Shown in pieces: positions 47,261-55,043 of a DNA stretch of 64,000 nt. The DNA is taken from NCBI RefSeq assembly GCF_013003915.1, contig NZ_JABAIV010000003.1:186001-250000 (forward strand), read 5' to 3'. The notes beneath the pieces were generated by a model. That model had not been told where the DNA came from. It did not search any database and worked only from the letters and a program-made list of their open reading frames with translations. The translations under genes and the position numbers were made by a program. Origin of the DNA: Telluria aromaticivorans. Lineage in GTDB: Bacteria > Pseudomonadota > Gammaproteobacteria > Burkholderiales > Burkholderiaceae_D. The first letter of the stretch is position 1. Every line of letters begins with the position of its first letter.

Positions 47261-50224
47261 TCAGAAGCGATACTTCAGGTTCAGGTAGTAGATGCGGCCT
47301 GAAACATCCAGCTTCTGCTGCTCTTCTTCGCTGTAGCGGTAGTAAGCGCGCTTCACGTTGGTCAGGTTGGTCGCGTTGAAGGACAGCTGCAGGTTCGGCA
47401 TCAGGTTGTAGCTGGCGTTGAAGGCCAGCGTGGTCACCGGTGCCGCGATGGTCGGTGCGACCGGCATCAGGATGCCGTTGATGGTCGACAGGCCCTGGCT
47501 GTTGGCGTTCGGCGCCGGCGCAGTCGAGGTGTTGATGTACTCGCTGCGGTAGTTGGCGACCAGGCGGGCCGAAAGCTTGTCGTTCTCGAAGTACAGGCCC
47601 AGGTTGGCCGCGTATTCCGACGCGCCCACCATAGGACGGCCGTCGTCGACGCGGGTCCTGGACTTGCTGGCGTTCGAAGTGAAGCCGAAGCCGGTGTCGC
47701 CGAACGGCTGCTCGTACATCACTTCGATGCCGCGGATGCGGGCGCCCTGCTGCGAGGCCGAATTGACCGCGAAGTTCTTGATCTGCGAATCACGCGGGTC
47801 GAGCAGCTGCACCTGGTCCTGGCCGGCGACGCCGGTCTTCGGATAGCCGGTGATGTTCGACGCGAACAGGTTGAAGCCAAACATCGAACGGCTTCCCAGG
47901 TACCACGAATAGGACAGGTCGAGGTTCTTGGAGAACAGCGGCTCCAGGTTCGGGTTCGGGCCGGTGACCTGGCAGACGCCGTCGGTACAGGCCGGCGAGC
48001 CGTAGCCGGCGCCGAGCAGGTTGTAATTCTGGCGCGCTATGGTCTTGCTGGCGCCGAAACGCAGGATATGGTCCTTCATCAGCTCGTAGCGGATGTTCAT
48101 GCTAGGCAGCAGGTTGTTGAAGGTGCTTTCCTTGGCTTCCTTGAAATACATCACCCCCGAGTTGACCACGAATGGCACGCCGTCGTAGTACTGCACGCCG
48201 TCGCTGGCGGTGGTGATCGCGCCCGGCACCGCGGCGCAGGTGGTCACCGGCTTGCCTGGCTCGGTACGTGGGCACAAGCCGGCCGGGATCGGCGACGGCA
48301 CCGCGGCATTGATCTTGGTGCGCACATAGCGCAGGCCAAGGTCGCCCGACCAGCGGTCGCCTTCGAGGTTGGCCATGACATAGGCAGCGCTCTGGCGCTC
48401 GCGCATGTCCAGTTCGGTCGAGACGCGGCGTTCCCATTCCGCGTTGGTCGGCTTGTAGTTGGCCGTGAAGTAGGCCTTCAGCGCCTCCGGGGTCAGGGTC
48501 CAGCTGGTGTTGTCCCAGCCTGCCGGGCCGTCCAGGTCGGCGCCGAAGTCGGCCGGATACGGGATGAAGTTCGAACCGGCGACCGGCTCGTTCGCCGACA
48601 GGGCGCCGGTGCGCAGCTGCGGGAAGCGGCGCGCGCTGTCGCGACGGTGGTCGGCATGGCGTGCGCCGAAGTCGAGCGACTTCAGCAGTCCGTGGTCGAG
48701 CTTGTATTCGGCATCGAGGTTGAGGCTGGTTTCCTTGTCGGTGGTCTTCACGCCCGAGGCGGCGCGGCCGCTCAGCACGAAACCGCTGCCGTCGGCATTG
48801 CGTCCCGGGACATTGGGGCCGGTGCCGAAATACTGGACAAACGGCGCGTCACGCAGGTCGCCCAGCGCATAGCGCACGCCGGTGCCGTAGCGGGTGTAGG
48901 TCAGGCCCTGGTCGAGGCCGGTCTGGCCGGTGCCCTTGGTGCTCGACAGCAGGCCCTTGACGGTCAGGTCCTGGCTGACGCGGTACTTGACGTCGAGGTC
49001 GAGGAAGGCGCTGGTGGCCTTGGCGCCTTCACGGTAGGCGCCCTCGGTCTCGCCGATGTACTGCGGCGTGGTGCCGGCCGGGTAGACGATGTCGGCAGAC
49101 TTCAGCACCTTCAGGTCGTGGCCGTAGATGGTGCGCTCGTTGACGATGACCGGGTTCCTGATCTGCGCGTAGACGCGCTGGCCGTTCGACAGGGTTGGCG
49201 CGGCGCCGCCCTGTATGCCGCCCTGGCCGCGCAGCATGCTGAACATGGCGCCGGCGTTGAGGCGGCCGAAGTTATCGGCCTTCATCTCCGAATGGAAGCC
49301 GGTCATGATCATGTCGAGATCGGCGTTCGGCTTGAACTGGGCCGAGAACATGCCGCCCTTGCGGTCACGCACGCTCTCGACGAATTCGGTGCTCATCGAG
49401 CCCGGGATGCGCACGCCGTTCAGGTCCGAGGCCTTGTAGCCGGTGCCGGCCAGCGAGGCGTCGGTAATGCCAAGCATGGTCGAGGTATTGATCACATCCC
49501 AGCCGCTGCCGCCCGCGTAGGCGAAGCGCGAGGCCGAATCGCGGCGCACGTGGCGCTTTTCGGCGAAGCCCTGCAGGATGAAGCCAAAGGTATTCGACTC
49601 GTTCTTCCAGTTCATCGACGCGTTGGTATCGTGCGCCGCCTTGCCCGGCAGTTCCGAGTAGACGGCGCCGAGGTTGACGACGCCGGTCAGGCGCTCTTTC
49701 TGGGCCAGCGGCTTGCGGGTGCTGACGTTGATCGTGCCGGCCATGCCGCCGTCGACGATGTTGGCCTGCGAGGTCTTGTACACGATGGCCTGGTTCAGCA
49801 CCGAGGAAGGCATCAGCGAGAGGCTGGTCGAGCGGCTGCTCGAGAGCTGGTCGGCGACATACCAGTCGCCGCCCGAGACGGTGTGGCCGTTGAACAGGAT
49901 CAGGGTGTGGTCCGGGTTGGAGCCGCGCATGGCGACCTTCTCGGCTTCATCGTAGTCGGTACGCACGGCGACGCCGGCGAGGCGCTGCAGCGAATCGGCC
50001 AGGTTCTTGTCCGGCATCTTGCCGACGTCTTCGGCGGTGATCACTTCGACGTTGGCGCCCGCATCGCGCTTGACGGCCAGCGATTTCGCCATCGAGGCAC
50101 GGATGCCCGTGACTTCGACGGTCTGGATCTGGCCCGCGGGTGCATCCTGCGCCATGGCCGGCACGGCTGCCAGGCTCCATACCGCCATCGATACGGCCGC
50201 GGCGAGCGGCTTCTGCTTGAACAT
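47261..50224 (-). CDS. TonB-dependent outer-membrane receptor
   Basis: A 987-residue receptor with a signal peptide (FKQKPLAAAVSMAVWSLAAVPAMAQ) and a TonB-box-like IQTVEVTGI. A plug domain (residues about 50-170, with VITAEDVGKMPDKNLADSLQRL and DGGMAGTINVSTRKPL) leads into a 22-strand barrel ending in YLNLKYRF with the C-terminal Phe needed for outer-membrane insertion. This subclass, with GKxPDxNLADxLQR, is often linked to carbohydrate uptake in Xanthomonadales and Oxalobacteraceae. It stands alone here, with no transporter or glycosidase next to it, so the ligand is open. Start at 50224 after AGGAGACACC. Confidence 0.95.
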   Translation of the reverse strand: MFKQKPLAAAVSMAVWSLAAVPAMAQDAPAGQIQTVEVTGIRASMAKSLAVKRDAGANVEVITAEDVGKMPDKNLADSLQRLAGVAVRTDYDEAEKVAMRGSNPDHTLILFNGHTVSGGDWYVADQLSSSRSTSLSLMPSSVLNQAIVYKTSQANIVDGGMAGTINVSTRKPLAQKERLTGVVNLGAVYSELPGKAAHDTNASMNWKNESNTFGFILQGFAEKRHVRRDSASRFAYAGGSGWDVINTSTMLGITDASLAGTGYKASDLNGVRIPGSMSTEFVESVRDRKGGMFSAQFKPNADLDMIMTGFHSEMKADNFGRLNAGAMFSMLRGQGGIQGGAAPTLSNGQRVYAQIRNPVIVNERTIYGHDLKVLKSADIVYPAGTTPQYIGETEGAYREGAKATSAFLDLDVKYRVSQDLTVKGLLSSTKGTGQTGLDQGLTYTRYGTGVRYALGDLRDAPFVQYFGTGPNVPGRNADGSGFVLSGRAASGVKTTDKETSLNLDAEYKLDHGLLKSLDFGARHADHRRDSARRFPQLRTGALSANEPVAGSNFIPYPADFGADLDGPAGWDNTSWTLTPEALKAYFTANYKPTNAEWERRVSTELDMRERQSAAYVMANLEGDRWSGDLGLRYVRTKINAAVPSPIPAGLCPRTEPGKPVTTCAAVPGAITTASDGVQYYDGVPFVVNSGVMYFKEAKESTFNNLLPSMNIRYELMKDHILRFGASKTIARQNYNLLGAGYGSPACTDGVCQVTGPNPNLEPLFSKNLDLSYSWYLGSRSMFGFNLFASNITGYPKTGVAGQDQVQLLDPRDSQIKNFAVNSASQQGARIRGIEVMYEQPFGDTGFGFTSNASKSRTRVDDGRPMVGASEYAANLGLYFENDKLSARLVANYRSEYINTSTAPAPNANSQGLSTINGILMPVAPTIAAPVTTLAFNASYNLMPNLQLSFNATNLTNVKRAYYRYSEEEQQKLDVSGRIYYLNLKYRF

Positions 50225-50483
50225 TGTGGTGTCTCCTGATGATTTTGCTTTAGTTGGGTGCTGTCGGTCTGCCAAGGCAGGCGCCATCGCTGCCATTCTC
50301 GGAGTATTGATGAACTAGGCCCTTGCTGAATAATCACTTGTTTTAGACGCTATATAACTTTGAGGAATGTACATATTCAGGACATGTAAAAGTTATACTG
50401 CCTGCATAAAATTTCATTACCCGTGGCCGCGCGCGCGGGAGTAGCGTGGGCCACTCTTTACTACTTCTCCTTACTTCTTTTCG
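50225..50483. promoter_or_regulatory. Divergent promoter region, TonB receptor / DUF1460 lipoprotein
   Basis: A 259-bp AT-richer spacer between two divergent genes. An imperfect dyad TACAT...ATGTA (near 50367-50387) could be an operator. No promoter consensus can be assigned with confidence. Confidence 0.35.
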
Positions 50484-51440
50484 ATGACCATGCGCCTCGC
50501 CCTCCTGCTGCTTGCAGGCGCCGCCCTCACCGGCTGCGCCAGCGCCCCACCCCGGCATCCTGCCACGCCACCCGCCGAGCCTCCGCTCGCGGCGGTGCTG
50601 CAAAAGCAGGTCTACCAGATGACGCCGCAGGAAGCCGGCCGCTACATCGCCCACGTCCAGGCCACAGAGCCGGATTTGCGCAAGCGGATCGCCGCGATCG
50701 GTCGCAAGAACCTCGGCCAGCCCTATTCGCTGCACCTGCTGGGCGAGTTCCCGTATGAAATCCACGACAATTTGCCGCTTTTCAGCCTGAAGGAAAGCGA
50801 CTGCGTGGTATTCGCCGAGCATACCTATGCGATGGCGCTCTCCGGATCGTGGGAAGAATTCTTCTGGATGCTGCAGCGGATCCGCTACCACGATGGCGTG
50901 ATCGGCGTGGCCACCCGCAACCACTACACCGAGATGGACTGGAACGTGGCCAACCGCTGGCTGGTGACCGACATCAGCGCGGAGCTTGCGGGCCCGAATG
51001 GCCCGTCCTATGCGATGACGGTGGACCGGGCGCGATTCCTGCGCAGCCGGCACAACACCGTGCGCGACATCCCGGTGGAGAGCAGCCGCCAGGCCTTCGT
51101 ATCCAAAGAGGGCGTGGCGGACATCGCCGCGCAGCTGCAGGAAGGCGACTTCGTCAACGTGATCTCCACCCGCGACGGCGAATACTGGGCCTCGCACGTC
51201 GGACTGGTGGTACTAGGGTCGAACGGCGAACGCCACTTCCTGCACTCGCAGGCGCCGCAGGTGCGCGAAGAAACCTTCGACTCCTTCATCGCGCGCGCCG
51301 CCGAGCGCGAGGCGCGCAATGCCCGCGAGGGCAGGCGCGGCCAGGTGCTGGCCGGTTTCAAGTTCCTGCGCCTGAACGAACCGGTCACGGTGCCGCCGAT
51401 GGCGCCGCAACCTCGTCCCGGGCGCCCTCACCGCGGCTGA
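50484..51440 (+). CDS. DUF1460 family lipoprotein (NlpC/P60-like amidase fold)
   Basis: A 318-residue lipoprotein (lipobox AALTGC at residue 18) with the DUF1460 domain: PYSLHLLGEFPYE, the catalytic-type cysteine in LKESDCVVFAEHTYAMA, RYHDGVIGVATRNHYTEMDW (His) and SHVGLVVL. DUF1460 proteins are thought to be N-acetylmuramoyl-L-alanine amidases acting on peptidoglycan fragments. The C-terminus is Pro/Arg-rich. The ATG at 50484 has no good Shine-Dalgarno; an ATG two codons later is possible. Confidence 0.88.
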   Translation: MTMRLALLLLAGAALTGCASAPPRHPATPPAEPPLAAVLQKQVYQMTPQEAGRYIAHVQATEPDLRKRIAAIGRKNLGQPYSLHLLGEFPYEIHDNLPLFSLKESDCVVFAEHTYAMALSGSWEEFFWMLQRIRYHDGVIGVATRNHYTEMDWNVANRWLVTDISAELAGPNGPSYAMTVDRARFLRSRHNTVRDIPVESSRQAFVSKEGVADIAAQLQEGDFVNVISTRDGEYWASHVGLVVLGSNGERHFLHSQAPQVREETFDSFIARAAEREARNAREGRRGQVLAGFKFLRLNEPVTVPPMAPQPRPGRPHRG

Positions 51441-51875
51441 TCCCCCTTTCTTGCCGCGGCCCGCACGGTCCGGCGGCAGCTGCACCTCCCCTCCCCCTCC
51501 CGCACCCACGCCTTTTCGACGCGTGGCGCGCCCGCATCCGCCTTCCTCGCTTTTCTTCTTGTCTTATTCGAACGCAGGGCTCCTGCGGCTTAGACAACTT
51601 CACAACAGTTAAATAATTTAGGGAAATTAAATAGGCCATCTATTTCCCAATTACATTTCTCATATTTAATTCTAGCCGGTTTCGTTTTAATTCACTCTTT
51701 GCCGTTGAGTCAAGTCAAGCTCCTCACTTAGTGGACGCCAGATAATAAATTTACAAAATTTATTGAATGCCCAGCTGAACGACATTGCGGCGAGCCGATT
51801 AATTATTCCCGAATAATCTCCACGCACCAATTCATTTGCAGCGCCACTAATTTTCTTAACCACCAGCGGATCGCC
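51441..51875. other. Leader region of the exopolysaccharide locus, AT-rich in its second half
   Basis: No gene is seen in 435 bp. From about 51,590 the sequence turns markedly AT-rich (TTAAATAATTTAGGG and similar), in contrast to the GC-rich window. It probably holds the promoter of the capD-like gene, but I cannot pick -35 and -10 boxes reliably. The AT-rich composition continues into the first 400 bp of that gene. Confidence 0.55.
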
Positions 51876-53849
51876 ATGTCGAATTTTAGCTTCGATCTTT
51901 TCAGCCAGTTGTGCACCAGGATGGTGTCAATGAGCCGCACAAGCAAGATTGCCCTGATGGTCACGACCGACCTGCTGGCATTGCCGGTGTGTTTTCTGAT
52001 CGCCATGATATTGCGCGGGGGAGATTTAAAACTCGCAATGAATTACGGGCCAGCGTCTTATGTACTCGTCGCCGTGGTGACAATAGCGGCATTTTCCATA
52101 TCCGATCTTTATCGCGCGGTCATCCGCTTTATCGACCAGCGTTTATTGAGCATGACCGGTGCGGCATTAGCATTCGCCATATTATGCGTTTATGTTGTAT
52201 TAATCGTGATGAACGAACCGCGTTTTCCTCGTAGCGCACTCGCTATTTACTGGTTTGTGGTTTTTTCGTATGTGGTCATGTCGCGCATCGGCTTGCGCAA
52301 CCTGCTGCGGGCCCGCAGCGGGCGCACCACCAGCAAATCCGATGCAGTGGCCGTCTACGGTGCCGGCGAGGCTGGCGCCCGCCTGGTGCAGGCGATGCGC
52401 CATAGCGACGAATACCGCCCGGTCTGCTTTTTCGACGACAAGCGCGCCCTGAATGAACGCACCATCGCCGGCCTGCGGGTATTTAATACCACCCGCCTCG
52501 CTGAACTGGTAGCTGCCCAGGGCATCCGTACCATCGTCATCGCCCTGCCGTCGGTTCCCGCGGAGCGGTTGCGCGACATCATGCAGCGCCTTGGCCAGGC
52601 CGGCATTCCCACCAAGATCCTGAGCCGCGTGGTCGACCTGGCCGACGACCGCCCACCGGCGCGCGGCACCATCCGCGAACTCAAGTTCGAAGACCTGCTG
52701 GGCCGGCCGGCAGTGCCGCCGCGGCTCGACCTGTTCGCCCGCTGCGTGCGTGGCAAGAGCGTGCTCGTGACCGGTGCCGGCGGCTCGATCGGCAGCGAAC
52801 TGTGCCGCCAGATCGTCACGCTCACCCCGAGCGAACTGCACCTGCTCGACCACTCCGAGTATGCGCTGTACACCGTGCGCCAGGAGCTCACCACGCGCTT
52901 CCCTGCCCTGACCATCCACGCCCACCTGGGCTCGGTCTGCAACAGCGACCTGGTCGAACGGGTCCTGCGTGAAGGCAAGGTCAACACCATCTACCATGCG
53001 GCGGCCTACAAGCACGTGCCGCTGGTAGAGAAGAATATCGTCGAAGGATTGCGCAACAACGTAGTCGGCGCCCAGGTGGTGGCCAGTGCCGCCGCCAAGC
53101 AGCAGGTCGAAACCTGCGTCCTGATTTCCAGCGACAAGGCGGTGCGGCCCACCAATATCATGGGCGCCAGCAAGCGCATCGCAGAACTGATCTTCCAGGC
53201 CGCAGCCGTGCGCCACGGCGCCCACACCACCTTCTGCATGGTCCGCTTCGGCAACGTGCTCGGTTCGTCCGGCTCGGTGATCCCGCTGTTCCAGCGCCAG
53301 ATCGCCCGCGGCGGCCCGCTGACCATCACCCATCCCGAAGTGTCGCGCTACTTCATGCTCATCGCCGAAGCGGCGCAGCTGGTGATCCAGGCCGGCGCCA
53401 TGGCCAAGGGCGGCGACGTGTTCGTGCTCGACATGGGTGAACCGGTCAAGATCGTCGACCTGGCGCGCACCATGATCGCCATGTCGGGCCTGACCGAGCG
53501 CACGCCGCAGAACCCGCGCGGCGACATCGAGGTCCAGTTCGTCGGACTGTTCCCGGGCGAGAAGCTGCACGAAGAACTGCTCACCGACGGCACGGTCTTC
53601 CCCAGCGAGCACCCGCGCATCATGCGAATGAAGGAGAGCGCACTGCGCCCGAGCGTGCTCGAGACCTGCATCACCTGCCTGATGATGGCCTGCGAAACCC
53701 ACGAGCGCGGCACGATCGAATCGATGGTCAAGGCCATCGTCGCCGAATACGTGCCGACCTCGCCCGACCTGGCGCCACCCCTGGTGGCCGACATGGCCGA
53801 CACCCCGCGACCGAGCCTGATCAAGAAGTTCGTACCGTTCCGAATTTAA
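51876..53849 (+). CDS. Membrane-bound nucleotide-sugar 4,6-dehydratase (CapD/WbpM/PglF type)
   Basis: A 657-residue protein: four N-terminal membrane helices, a first Rossmann domain (VAVYGAGEAGARLVQAM), then the catalytic SDR domain with GAGGSIGSELCRQ near residue 298, YHAAAYKHVPLVE, and SSDKAVRPTNIMGASKR near 416, where Met-x3-Lys replaces the usual Tyr-x3-Lys, as in the WbpM/FlaA1 family. It converts UDP-GlcNAc to a 4-keto-6-deoxy sugar for capsule, O-antigen or exopolysaccharide. It should head an exopolysaccharide operon, but the next gene is cut after 30 codons. The first 130 codons are far more AT-rich than the rest. Confidence 0.93.
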   Translation: MSNFSFDLFSQLCTRMVSMSRTSKIALMVTTDLLALPVCFLIAMILRGGDLKLAMNYGPASYVLVAVVTIAAFSISDLYRAVIRFIDQRLLSMTGAALAFAILCVYVVLIVMNEPRFPRSALAIYWFVVFSYVVMSRIGLRNLLRARSGRTTSKSDAVAVYGAGEAGARLVQAMRHSDEYRPVCFFDDKRALNERTIAGLRVFNTTRLAELVAAQGIRTIVIALPSVPAERLRDIMQRLGQAGIPTKILSRVVDLADDRPPARGTIRELKFEDLLGRPAVPPRLDLFARCVRGKSVLVTGAGGSIGSELCRQIVTLTPSELHLLDHSEYALYTVRQELTTRFPALTIHAHLGSVCNSDLVERVLREGKVNTIYHAAAYKHVPLVEKNIVEGLRNNVVGAQVVASAAAKQQVETCVLISSDKAVRPTNIMGASKRIAELIFQAAAVRHGAHTTFCMVRFGNVLGSSGSVIPLFQRQIARGGPLTITHPEVSRYFMLIAEAAQLVIQAGAMAKGGDVFVLDMGEPVKIVDLARTMIAMSGLTERTPQNPRGDIEVQFVGLFPGEKLHEELLTDGTVFPSEHPRIMRMKESALRPSVLETCITCLMMACETHERGTIESMVKAIVAEYVPTSPDLAPPLVADMADTPRPSLIKKFVPFRI

Positions 53850-53908
53850 AGCCTGTCTTTGAAGCCTGAACCCCGCCCTACCACTGTCACTGACTGACGA
53901 GGATACCC

Positions 53909-54001
53909 ATGCGCGACGAGAACACCTCCCCTCAACTGGAGCAGCTGCTGGCCAAGCTGCAGGACCGCACCGCCGTCATCGGCATCGTCGGCCTCGGCTA
54001 A
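53909..54001 (+). pseudogene. Nucleotide-sugar dehydrogenase, first 30 codons only
   Basis: After GACGAGGA and an ATG the frame reads MRDENTSPQLEQLLAKLQD, then RTAVIGIVGLG and a TAA. RTAVIGIVGLGYVGLPL is the NAD-binding start of UDP-GlcNAc/UDP-ManNAc dehydrogenases (WbpA/WecC). The similarity stops inside the Tyr codon of GLGY. The next bases belong to the 3' part of the oppositely oriented export gene. About 400 residues are missing, so no enzyme can be made. Confidence 0.8.
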
Positions 54002-54915
54002 ACCTGGCGCGCGTCGCCGCTCAGGGGACTGATGCCGCCGGTCTCGCCAAGCGCCTCGTTGAGCGTCAGGCGGCCGTTGTGCATGGTGAGCGCTTTCGGG
54101 GTGATCACCTCGCCCGAGACGAATACCTTGCTTTCGTCACGCGAATGGACGCGGACCACGTCGCCATGCCCCAGCAGGATGGTGCCGGGGTTCACGCCCT
54201 TCTGCACCAGTTCGCGCAGGTTGACGGTGTAGCGCCGCTCTCCACGCTCGAGGACGATGCGGCTCTGGTCGGCGCTGGGCAACATACCGCCGGCCCGGTT
54301 GAGCGCTTCCACGAGTGTCATGGGAATGTCGTCGATCGCCTGCAGTCCGGGCGTGCGCACCTCGCCGTCGACGTAGACGCGCCTGCTGCGGTAGGACTGG
54401 ACGCGCAAGGTGACATTCGGTTGAGCAAGGTAGCGCGCCAGCTTTTTGGCCAGCAGTTCGCGCGCCTGCTCTTCGGTCAGGCCTTCCATGGTGAGCAGGC
54501 CGATGAGTGGGAACTGGATGCGTCCAAGGTGGTCCACCGCGAAGCCGGGCGTCGCCACATTTGGGGGCGCCGCGCTGCCGGTGGCCAGCGCGGCGGCTGT
54601 ATTCATGCCGCCCGAAGCCAGTTCGGGGTGGTCCCAGACCACGATTGACAGGATGTCGCCACGGCCGATCGTATACGGTGGCGGCTTCGCCACGAACAGG
54701 GGCGTAAGATCCTGGCGTGCGCTGCCGGCAGTGGCAGCGCGCTCGGCAGCGATCAGCCTGTCGGTAATGAGCTCGGTAGGCGGCGCGGCGCTGCCGTCCG
54801 CGCTGTCCGCTCCCACTGGGGAGTCGAAGCCGATACCGGTGGCGCATCCGGCCAGCGCCAGTACCAGCGCAGCCATGCAGCAAGCTTTTATTGCACCCGA
54901 ACAAAACAAAGCCAT
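53998..54915 (-). CDS. Wza-type polysaccharide export lipoprotein, C-terminally truncated
   Basis: A 305-residue outer-membrane polysaccharide export protein. It has a signal peptide with lipobox (LVLALAGC), the Poly_export domain (YTIGRGDILSIVVWDHPEL, VDHLGRIQFPLIGLL, YLAQPNVTLRVQSYRSRRVYV) and two SLBB domains (GEVRTPGLQAIDDIPMTLVEAL; GEVITPKALTMHNGRLTLNEAL). It ends abruptly at GGISPLSGDARQV, exactly where family members continue with YVIR and another 60-80 residues including the outer-membrane helix. The stop comes from the junction with the dehydrogenase fragment. Without its C-terminal helix it is unlikely to form a working export channel. Confidence 0.85.
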   Translation of the reverse strand: MALFCSGAIKACCMAALVLALAGCATGIGFDSPVGADSADGSAAPPTELITDRLIAAERAATAGSARQDLTPLFVAKPPPYTIGRGDILSIVVWDHPELASGGMNTAAALATGSAAPPNVATPGFAVDHLGRIQFPLIGLLTMEGLTEEQARELLAKKLARYLAQPNVTLRVQSYRSRRVYVDGEVRTPGLQAIDDIPMTLVEALNRAGGMLPSADQSRIVLERGERRYTVNLRELVQKGVNPGTILLGHGDVVRVHSRDESKVFVSGEVITPKALTMHNGRLTLNEALGETGGISPLSGDARQV

Positions 54916-55043
54916 GATTGTTGCCTATCAAAAATGGACCGTTACTTGAGCCGTTCAGCTCAGCGTACGGGGTCCATCAGGCTTGGCTTTGCACCGCATC
55001 AAAAGTCAGGCCTTGGCGGCCTTGCTAAGTGCTGATAGGGAAA

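Noticed and set aside
48068-50239. A 723-residue open frame on the plus strand
   Set aside because: Antisense to the TonB-dependent receptor, whose signal peptide, plug and C-terminal Phe are clear.
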